This document shows, one piece after another, positions 1-4,910 of a stretch of 5,871 nt of DNA. A program made the translations under genes and the position numbers. Location: assembly GCA_013180565.1 (NCBI GenBank), contig QBUN01000270.1, positions 1 to 5,871 of the forward strand. Reading direction: 5' to 3'. The notes under the pieces are model-generated. The model was not told the DNA's origin, searched no databases, and saw only the letters and a program-made list of their open reading frames with translations. Position 1 is the stretch's first letter. Each line of letters opens with the position of its first letter. This stretch comes from Candidatus Methanophaga sp. GoMg3.2. Its GTDB lineage: Archaea; Halobacteriota; Syntropharchaeia; Alkanophagales; Methanospirareceae.

Positions 1-1
1 G

Positions 2-700
2 GGGCTTCCTGCTTCGATGCATCAGCCGCTGGATAGCGAAGAGAAACAGAGAGTCGAAGAACTCATTGGTAAAGATCGTCTCAAAGATACGATTGTGCTA
101 AAAAACCAAGCTCTTATTTTCGCACCCTCTATCTTAGTGCCTTCTTCCACTTTTTTAGATTATGGTACGGCAATGCATCGTCGATTTTTCCTGCGGGGCT
201 TCTGGTTCTCAATCCTAGCATTAAACGATGCATATCTCAAATCCGCGTCTGAACTCATGCTTAAATACATATTCGAGCACGAACTTACTCAGGGCGAACT
301 ATACAAAGAGTTAGCAGAGCTTCAGATCGTAAATATTGGCTCTGAGATAAAAGGTGCAGTCCATGAAGAAGCGCGTATTAAAGCGATGCAGCAGTCAGCA
401 ATTTCAGAAGACGAAGTAGAACGCGAAAGGCAATTGATACTAAACCTCGCCACGGAATATCCGGTGGTTCCCGTGCAGTTCGCATCGGCATCGCTTTTTA
501 TGTACTTAGAAGAGAATTGGGAAGAGATAAAGCAGTTTGGAGTCACCAGCCAGAACGAAAAGGAAAAGAAATTGGAACCCGAAGCCAAAAAAATCAGTGA
601 TTGGGCTGATTTCGCCCGTAACTTATTTGTATTATTTCTGAATGCATTAAAAAAAGAGATGACCATGACCGGGGTAGAATATGGTGCTGGAATAGTATAA
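2..700 (+). CDS. Unrecognised protein, possibly 5'-truncated by the window edge
   Basis: I do not recognise this protein. The first ATG is at 17 and gives 227 residues, but the frame stays open back to base 2 and no ribosome binding site is visible before the ATG, so the true start may lie outside the window. The protein appears soluble and largely helical. Residues 1-25 are charged. A segment near residues 55-70 (FFLRGFWFSILAL) is aromatic and hydrophobic but is flanked by charge, so it is probably a buried helix and not a membrane anchor. Residues 110-142 are a charged helix rich in Glu, Arg and Lys, residues 180-192 a Lys/Glu-rich linker, and residues 198-212 a last hydrophobic helix. No catalytic motif, metal ligands or signal peptide were seen. 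The stop is 35 bases before the preferred RNase Z start, so the two genes may be co-transcribed. Coding potential is supported by length and by codon use like the neighbours; function is unknown. Confidence 0.7.
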   Translation, partial: GLPASMHQPLDSEEKQRVEELIGKDRLKDTIVLKNQALIFAPSILVPSSTFLDYGTAMHRRFFLRGFWFSILALNDAYLKSASELMLKYIFEHELTQGELYKELAELQIVNIGSEIKGAVHEEARIKAMQQSAISEDEVERERQLILNLATEYPVVPVQFASASLFMYLEENWEEIKQFGVTSQNEKEKKLEPEAKKISDWADFARNLFVLFLNALKKEMTMTGVEYGAGIV

Positions 701-735
701 CATCAATTATAAGGTACAACCACCTTTTGTTCTGT

Positions 736-1659
736 ATGCTGCGAATAACATTTTTAGGAACCGGCGGCTCAACGCCTACGCCGAACAGGAATCCGTCTGC
801 GATAGCGGTGAATAGAGAAGGCGAGTTAATACTATTTGATTGTGGAGAAGGAGCGCAGCAGCAGATGATGCGTGCAAAGAGTGGCATGAAGATAACTTCC
901 ATCTTCATCTCGCATTTCCATGCCGATCATGTGCTTGGTATCCCGGGTTTATTACAGACAATGGCGTTGCAAGATAGACAAGAGCCTTTAGAGATATACG
1001 GACCCAAGCAGGTGGATAAATTCTTATACCATCTCCTTGCCCTGGGCTATGCGGGAAAGAATTTTGAAGTGAAAGCGATAGAACTGCGGCCGGGCGATGT
1101 AGTAAGAAGAGAGGGGTATGAGATAAGAGTGATAAAAACGGTGCACAATATACTAAGTATAGGATACGTGCTAGAAGAGGATATGCGACCCGGGAGGTTC
1201 AACAGAGAAAGAGCAATAGAGCTAGGCATAAAACCGGGCCCTTTATTTTCTAAGCTTCAATCAGGGCGTTCCATTCTACTGGATGGAAAAGAGATAAGAC
1301 CTGAGCAAGTCGTAGGACCACCAAGACCAGGTAGGAAAATTGTGTATACCGGAGATACGAGACCTTGTGATAGCGTAATAGAAGCGAGTGAGAACGCGGA
1401 TTTATTAATTCACGATAGCACCTTATCAGAGGAGACGAAAGAATATGCGATTAATTACATGCATTCAACGGCATTAGAAGCTGCGGAAGTGGCGAAAAAG
1501 GCATCTGTAAGAAAACTCATCTTAACACATATCAGCGCGCGATATTCTGATCCGGGCGGAGCAAGTAAATTGGAAGAAGAAGCACGGAGCATGTTTGAGA
1601 ATACCGAAGTCGCGAAAGATTTAATGACTGAGGAAGTAGGATATAAGGAAGAGGAGTGA
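736..1659 (+). CDS. rnz: Ribonuclease Z (tRNase Z), tRNA 3'-processing endonuclease
   Basis: RNase Z is a cytoplasmic zinc-dependent endonuclease that cuts precursor tRNAs just after the discriminator base, before CCA addition. The 307-residue product has the length of the short (ElaC) form and the expected order of metallo-beta-lactamase motifs. These are the N-terminal strand LGTGGSTPTPNRNPSA (7-22), D35 in LFDCGEG, zinc motif HFHADH (60-65), H137 in KTVHN, the exosite-arm region with GPLFSKLQSG (168-177), D207 in YTGDTRP, the MHST motif (H243) and H265 in LTHISARY. No key residue is missing. The family normally begins MLRITFLGTGG, so I chose the ATG at 736; an in-frame TTG at 727 would add three residues, and an AAGGT at 711-715 lies nearer to it. 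The acidic C-terminus (GYKEEE) ends at a TGA touching the 3' end of rnpB on the other strand. Confidence 0.95.
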   Translation: MLRITFLGTGGSTPTPNRNPSAIAVNREGELILFDCGEGAQQQMMRAKSGMKITSIFISHFHADHVLGIPGLLQTMALQDRQEPLEIYGPKQVDKFLYHLLALGYAGKNFEVKAIELRPGDVVRREGYEIRVIKTVHNILSIGYVLEEDMRPGRFNRERAIELGIKPGPLFSKLQSGRSILLDGKEIRPEQVVGPPRPGRKIVYTGDTRPCDSVIEASENADLLIHDSTLSEETKEYAINYMHSTALEAAEVAKKASVRKLILTHISARYSDPGGASKLEEEARSMFENTEVAKDLMTEEVGYKEEE

Positions 1660-1918
1660 GGAGAGTAAGCCCCCTTCTGTTTCCGCGGCATTTATCTTTG
1701 CGCCCTATTTTGGCTTGCACCCACGAGGTTGGTCGATTCCATCCGCAACCATACGTCTTCATCCTTACGGAATCATTACATTAGTATGGTACGGTACCGT
1801 TTCTATACCAGAGCCAAGACTCTCGCCTTATGCCCTCTCGGCATTCGTGTTCTTATGGTGGGGGGACTTTCCTCAGCCTTCTACGAACGAAGGCCGGCAG
1901 CCGCCCTTCCTCTCTCCT
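1659..1918 (-). ncRNA. rnpB: RNase P RNA (archaeal)
   Basis: This is the catalytic RNA of RNase P, which removes 5' leaders from precursor tRNAs. Read on the minus strand it shows the universal core. CR-I GAGGAAAGUCC lies at 1874-1864 and CR-V ACAGAAGGGGGCUUA at 1680-1666. They form the P4 pseudoknot, AAG-U-CCCCC against GGGGGCUU, with the conserved bulged U. P1 pairs AGGAGAG at the 5' end with CUCUCCU at the 3' end. P3 is a GCCUUC/GAAGGC hairpin (1894-1889 with 1881-1876), and P12 pairs ACCAUAC (1790-1784) with GUAUGGU (1754-1748). The CR-IV-like GUGCAAGCCAAAAUAGG lies at 1720-1704. Ends are set from P1 and are good to a few bases. About 260 nt is compact for an archaeal RNase P RNA. The 3' end touches the RNase Z stop codon. 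Small open frames in both directions across this stretch are not genes. Confidence 0.96.
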
Positions 1919-1944
1919 TAGACAAAGATTTATATTATCCTATG

Positions 1945-1953
1945 TAAATAAAG
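1945..1953 (-). promoter_or_regulatory. Probable TATA box for rnpB
   Basis: On the minus strand the sequence reads CTTTATTTA. Its centre is about 26 bases before position 1923, which fits a transcript starting just ahead of the P1 helix (5' base near 1918). A second AT-rich element, ATAATATAAAT at 1938-1928, looks more like a classical TATA box. It lies only about 15 bases from P1, though, so it would start transcription inside the RNA. The assignment rests on spacing alone. Confidence 0.4.
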
Positions 1954-1970
1954 TAAGCAAATATCCCGCA

Positions 1971-1989
1971 CCCGTTATCTGATAACCGG
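1971..1989 (-). terminator. Hairpin at the ftsZ stop codon, possible terminator element
   Basis: The palindrome has arms GTTATC and GATAAC around a single T, extended by two more C-G pairs beyond one C-C mismatch. It spans the TAA stop of ftsZ (1977-1975). On the minus strand it is followed by a T-rich stretch, ATATTTGCTTACTTTATTT, of the kind at which archaeal polymerase can terminate. That same stretch holds the proposed rnpB promoter, so some read-through from ftsZ into rnpB is also possible. Confidence 0.3.
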
Positions 1990-3075
1990 TATAATATCGC
2001 TGATTACCCCCTTATGCACCGGTCTTTCGTTTTGATTTATTACATTTTCACGCTTTGCATAGTCCCCGCCAAATGTCCACTTCGGCTCCACACCGGTCAT
2101 TATTGCCGATACCTTTGCCGTCCCATTGCAAGCCTCATTTATCCTCGCTCCCCATATTACATTTGCATCCTGGTCCAGTTCGTAAGTAAGTAACTCTACA
2201 ATGTCATTTGTCTCTTTCATCGTTAGGTCAGAACCACCAGTCACATGTATGAGAGCTCCTTTTGCACCCTTATAATCCGCATCTAACAGGGGATGACTGA
2301 ATGCATCTTCTACCACCGCTTCGGATTTGTTCTCCGCTTTTGACGTCTCACCTACAAGCATCACTGCAACACCGCCTGCTTCCATTACCGACTTGAGGTC
2401 CGCAAAGTCAAGATTTACCAGAGAAGGCTGTGTTATCGTCTCTGCAATACCCTGTATCGTGTCTGCAATCAAGGTATCCATGGTTTTAAACGCCTCATTC
2501 ACCGGAAGATTTCCTGCATATTTTAGCAACTTGTCGTTTTCCAGCACGATAACCGTATCGGTACACTCCCTCAACTTCTTTATCCCCTCCGCTGCTTTGT
2601 CTCTTCTTCGCCTTTCCACTTCAAAGGGAAACGAGACCATCGCAACTACGATCGCACCGGCTTCCTTCGCTATTTCTGCGATAACAGGCGCAGCCCCGGT
2701 GCCTGTTCCTCCGCCCATGCCGGCAGTGAGGAACACGAAGTTTTTTCCTTCGAATAACTCCCCTAACACTTCCCGGTCTAATTCCGCCGCCTTTCGCCCT
2801 ACATCGGGCGCGCCCCCGGATCCTAATCCGTGGGTGAGCGTTTTCCCTATCAATAGCTTCCGTTCACATTCTACCGAATCCAGGTGCAGCTTGTCAGTAT
2901 TTATAGCTATTCGATCAACGCCATCTAATCCGCCCAAATCCTCTAATCTACCCATAGAGTTGTTTCCCGCTCCACCAACGCCAACTATTGCTAACCGCGG
3001 CACTCCAAACCACTCCTCTATTTCTTCGCCCATGCCTAGCCCCTCAGAGCAATAACCTAACACTTTATCCATCAT
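1975..3075 (-). CDS. ftsZ: Cell division GTPase FtsZ, archaeal FtsZ2 type
   Basis: FtsZ is the tubulin-related GTPase that polymerises into the division ring at mid-cell. The 366-residue product has GVGGAGNNS (32-40), the INTD strand (59-62), the GTP-binding signature GGGTGTG (121-127), and the FEVERRRRDKA region (151-161). The T7 catalytic loop NLDFADLKSVM (221-231) has N221, D223 and D226 intact. The stretches INTDKLHL, TITQPSLVNLDFADL and ANVIWGARI match the archaeal FtsZ2 group as I remember it. After the fold ends near residue 330 comes a short linker and a C-terminal peptide ending SDIIPVIR, resembling the DIPxFLR-type tail that binds SepF or FtsA elsewhere. The ATG at 3075 follows GGAAGGTGG by three bases, and a second ATG at 3072 gives a more usual six-base spacing; they differ by one Met. 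The gene is divergent from the cetZ-containing operon and ends 56 bases before rnpB. Confidence 0.96.
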   Translation of the reverse strand: MMDKVLGYCSEGLGMGEEIEEWFGVPRLAIVGVGGAGNNSMGRLEDLGGLDGVDRIAINTDKLHLDSVECERKLLIGKTLTHGLGSGGAPDVGRKAAELDREVLGELFEGKNFVFLTAGMGGGTGTGAAPVIAEIAKEAGAIVVAMVSFPFEVERRRRDKAAEGIKKLRECTDTVIVLENDKLLKYAGNLPVNEAFKTMDTLIADTIQGIAETITQPSLVNLDFADLKSVMEAGGVAVMLVGETSKAENKSEAVVEDAFSHPLLDADYKGAKGALIHVTGGSDLTMKETNDIVELLTYELDQDANVIWGARINEACNGTAKVSAIMTGVEPKWTFGGDYAKRENVINQNERPVHKGVISDIIPVIR

Positions 3076-3116
3076 TTTCCACCTTCCCCTTTTCTATTCT
3101 ACTATCATCCCACATA

Positions 3117-3125
3117 CTTATAACT
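3117..3125 (-). promoter_or_regulatory. Possible proximal TATA box for ftsZ
   Basis: AGTTATAAG on the minus strand is centred on 3121. With the usual 26-base spacing this puts a transcription start near 3095 and a 5' leader of about 20 bases carrying GGAAGGTGG (3087-3079). A stronger but more distant box lies at 3148-3156. There is no experimental support. Confidence 0.35.
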
Positions 3126-3146
3126 ACCTCTTCTTAAGAAGGAGGT
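3126..3146. repeat. Near-perfect palindrome in the divergent promoter region
   Basis: CTTCTTAAGAAG (3130-3141) is a perfect 12-base palindrome. It is extended by ACCT on the left and AGGT on the right, interrupted by one extra G at 3142. It lies beside the symmetric TATA box at 3148-3156 and between the start codons of ftsZ and the plus-strand operon. That is where a dimeric repressor or activator could control both directions. Operator function is inferred from position and symmetry only. Confidence 0.4.
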
Positions 3147-3147
3147 G

Positions 3148-3156
3148 TTATATAAA
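3148..3156. promoter_or_regulatory. TATA box that could serve both directions
   Basis: TTATATAAA is the best TATA-like element in the gap and reads almost the same on both strands (TTTATATAA on the minus strand). On the plus strand it predicts a start near 3178, just ahead of the inverted repeat at 3183-3211. On the minus strand it predicts a start near 3126, beside the palindrome at 3126-3146. Which direction is used cannot be read from the sequence. Confidence 0.45.
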
Positions 3157-3182
3157 CTTTTCGGTTGCCATCCTATAATATA

Positions 3183-3211
3183 TATAGTCTTCTAGACTAG
3201 AAAAGACTATA
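3183..3211. repeat. Inverted repeat in the leader of the coiled-coil/PRC/cetZ operon
   Basis: The arms TATAGTCTT (3183-3191) and AAGACTATA (3203-3211) are perfect 9-base inverted copies. Inside them sit two CTAG tetramers (3192-3195 and 3197-3200) that can pair with each other, leaving an AA bulge. It could be an operator, since it overlaps the region between candidate TATA boxes, or a hairpin in the mRNA leader. There is no T tract after it, so a terminator is less likely. Confidence 0.45.
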
Positions 3212-3219
3212 AAGAGGAA

Positions 3220-3230
3220 TTTTAAATAAA
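3220..3230 (+). promoter_or_regulatory. Possible proximal TATA box for the plus-strand operon
   Basis: TTTTAAATAAA is preceded by the purine-rich AGAGGAA, a plausible TFB recognition element. The expected transcription start is near 3251, giving a leader of about 20 bases before the ATG at 3272. If this is the promoter in use, the inverted repeat at 3183-3211 lies just upstream of it, a position typical of activator sites. Confidence 0.35.
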
Positions 3231-3259
3231 TTAGGTGATACGATCCATAACTAATCTTT

Positions 3260-3268
3260 GGTGGAGTG
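3260..3268 (+). promoter_or_regulatory. Ribosome binding site that decides the start of the coiled-coil gene
   Basis: GGTGGAGTG carries GGTG and GGAG, both complementary to the 16S rRNA tail. It lies a few bases before the ATG at 3272 and overlaps the alternative in-frame GTG at 3266. The overlap argues that 3272, not 3266, is the true start. Confidence 0.6.
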
Positions 3269-3271
3269 AAA

Positions 3272-4168
3272 ATGGTTGAAAAGTTCAATGAGCGGGCAAA
3301 TACGATAGCAAATGAATACTGGCGGTTGAAAGAGGTAACTGCGGACAAAGCAGATGAAGCTAGATTAGCGGAAATAGAGAAGCTATTGGAAAAAGGGATA
3401 GGGGGTAAGCTACAGGAACAATTAGCGGCAGAATCGAAGACGCTAAGGAAAGAGAAGGAAGATAGAAGCAGTGCCTCTGAGAAACTAGAGGAATTGAAGA
3501 AGGAAATGACAGAGCTAACAGCGGATTTAGCCCCGAATCTCGACCTCTTTGTGGATGATTTCTTCCCTTATGACAGTGAGCACGAACCGATTTCAGAGGC
3601 GTATTTCATGGCTATTACTGATATCTTTTTTGGATCACCTCAGCCAAGTATCAAATTTAAAATAGCTGCCTTCTCTACGGAGGGAATAAAAGTTAATTCA
3701 ACTGACGAAAATTCACCTTTGACTATCCTGGCGTATGTAATAATGATAATTCAAGAGACAGCGAAGCACATGTTAGGCATGGAGAATATCATAGGTAGGT
3801 GCTGTAAGCTACTGAAACAAAATGAATATGCTTTTATTGCTTTAGGGACTTTGATTAAAGAAGGAAAGGTGCTGATGCTAAAGGAGATAAAGGAGATTTC
3901 TAAAAGGGAAGATAGGGAATATAAAGAGCTGGTAAGTAGCACATATGATAAAGAATTGAGTAATGGTGTGGCGTATTTAGTGAGCGACGAATGGGAATAT
4001 AACATGGTGCAGGAATTGAGTGGCGAATATGAAGTGACGGACTTTGGCGAATGGGTGTGGCGAGTATGCAATGTCGAAGCGAGAGGGGGGGAAAGGAAAG
4101 AGAAGGGAAAAAGTATTTCATCTCCAAATTTGGATATTCATAAGATAATAAACTTTTTAAGGAGATAG
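3272..4168 (+). CDS. Unrecognised coiled-coil protein with possible C-terminal winged helix
   Basis: I do not recognise this 298-residue protein. Residues 15-85 are almost pure Glu/Lys/Arg/Ala/Leu with heptad-like spacing and very likely form a coiled coil, hence probably a dimer. Residues 88-135 are more compact and acidic to aromatic (LDLFVDDFFPYD). Residues 150-170 are hydrophobic (LTILAYVIMII) but look like a core helix, not a clear membrane span. Residues 185-265 suggest a winged helix: helices through LGTLIKEGKVLMLKEIKEIS, a polar region, then YLVSDEW and a wing-like end YEVTDFGEWVW. The tail is basic. It has no signal peptide, nucleotide-binding motif or metal ligands. It is the first gene of a cluster with the PRC-barrel gene and cetZ, and divergent from ftsZ. 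A DNA-binding regulator of the locus or a cytoskeletal adaptor are both conceivable; neither is shown. An in-frame GTG at 3266 is the alternative start. Confidence 0.8.
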   Translation: MVEKFNERANTIANEYWRLKEVTADKADEARLAEIEKLLEKGIGGKLQEQLAAESKTLRKEKEDRSSASEKLEELKKEMTELTADLAPNLDLFVDDFFPYDSEHEPISEAYFMAITDIFFGSPQPSIKFKIAAFSTEGIKVNSTDENSPLTILAYVIMIIQETAKHMLGMENIIGRCCKLLKQNEYAFIALGTLIKEGKVLMLKEIKEISKREDREYKELVSSTYDKELSNGVAYLVSDEWEYNMVQELSGEYEVTDFGEWVWRVCNVEARGGERKEKGKSISSPNLDIHKIINFLRR

Positions 4169-4187
4169 TGCAAATAAAGAAGCGGGC

Positions 4188-4889
4188 ATGAGGAAGAAGA
4201 AAGATAAAGAGGAGAAGGAAAAGGTAATAGCTTATCTGCGATCAAGATTATTCCCCTGGAATTTCGTTTTCGAGGACGTTGAGGCAGATGCCATAGAACA
4301 TTTTGTTCCATATGCGATTCAGGTATGCGAAGGGAAGGGGATAAATAAAAAGGCAATTGGTGGCGAGGTGTTAAAAGAGGTAATTACAAGGGAAGTAAGG
4401 GAAGCAGTTAACGATTATCTATTTGATACGGGTGATAAAGAGATTATGAGGATGCATGGTAAATTCATAACTAATTACCCTTTTGCGTTCTCTCAGTGTT
4501 TGGTCTATGTGATCTTAGACCGACTTGGGCTCAATATGGGCGAAGTGTTAGATCTAAAAGCGGTTAGCGATTTATTGGGCACGGATGTAGAACGGCTAAG
4601 AGATAGGGGGGTTTTTATCAATGGCTTAATAATAAAGAACGAAAAGAATGCGTTGAAGCTGTTTGGTAAAGACATTTTAGATAGAAAGGTAATAAGCGTA
4701 GGGGGCGATTATGTAGGTCATCTGGGAGATATTATTTTTGATATAGATAAAGGGGATGTGGCTGGATTAATAATAAACCACAGAAAGGGCACGGGATTGG
4801 AAAAGAGCCAGGTATCCATGAGCGATGTGCGTTTAAATATGTATACTAAGAATATTAGTTTAAAACATTCAAATTACAATAAGAAATGA
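4188..4889 (+). CDS. PRC-barrel-like domain protein, candidate division/cytoskeleton factor
   Basis: The 233-residue product has two parts. Residues 1-155 are mostly helical and unrecognised: a Lys/Glu-rich start, an acidic segment FVFEDVEADAIEHF (27-40) and a hydrophobic patch (98-112). From about residue 159 it reads like a PRC-barrel: LFGKDILDRKVISVGG, then YVGHLGDIIFDIDKGDVAGLIIN (split by a turn near 186-190) and a closing strand VSMSDVRLNMYTKNISLK. PRC-barrels are small beta-barrels that mediate protein contacts. In haloarchaea the PRC proteins CdpB1 and CdpB2 work with SepF and FtsZ in division, but they are shorter, so this protein is at most a relative with an added domain. A stop codon at 4176-4178 leaves ATG 4188 as the only good start, although its ribosome binding site is weak. 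It lies 19 bases after the coiled-coil gene and 21 before cetZ. The PRC call rests on pattern recognition. Confidence 0.82.
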   Translation: MRKKKDKEEKEKVIAYLRSRLFPWNFVFEDVEADAIEHFVPYAIQVCEGKGINKKAIGGEVLKEVITREVREAVNDYLFDTGDKEIMRMHGKFITNYPFAFSQCLVYVILDRLGLNMGEVLDLKAVSDLLGTDVERLRDRGVFINGLIIKNEKNALKLFGKDILDRKVISVGGDYVGHLGDIIFDIDKGDVAGLIINHRKGTGLEKSQVSMSDVRLNMYTKNISLKHSNYNKK

Positions 4890-4893
4890 AAAA

Positions 4894-4903
4894 GGGGAGG
4901 GGG
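4894..4903 (+). promoter_or_regulatory. Strong ribosome binding site for cetZ
   Basis: GGGGAGGGGG ends seven bases before the cetZ ATG at 4911. It is the strongest Shine-Dalgarno match in the window. It contrasts with the weak site before the PRC-barrel gene, suggesting cetZ is translated more efficiently than its upstream neighbour. Confidence 0.7.
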
Positions 4904-4910
4904 ATATAAA

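Noticed and set aside
727..735. TTG at 727 as the RNase Z start
   Set aside because: The family typically begins at MLRITFLGTGG, matching ATG 736. TTG would add only Met-Phe-Cys. The AAGGT at 711-715 does not settle the matter, so this is a preference and not a proof.
1715..1947. Two overlapping plus-strand open frames of about 70 codons (1715-1921 and 1729-1947)
   Set aside because: They lie across the rnpB gene on the opposite strand. The RNase P RNA motifs fully explain this stretch, and the translations look non-protein-like.
2327..3055. Long plus-strand open frame of 242 codons
   Set aside because: It is the antisense shadow of ftsZ. Its Ser/Pro/Thr-rich translation is typical of reading opposite a real gene, and the minus-strand FtsZ motifs are unambiguous.
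3141..3195. Short leader peptide starting at the GTG after GGAGG (3145 onward, stop TAG at 3193)
   Set aside because: GGAGG overlaps the putative start with no spacing, the frame has about 16 codons, and the stretch is better explained as promoter sequence.
3183..3211. Inverted repeat as a mobile-element end or recombination site
   Set aside because: There is no second copy elsewhere in the window, no flanking duplication and no recombinase gene. A regulatory or hairpin role fits its place before an operon.
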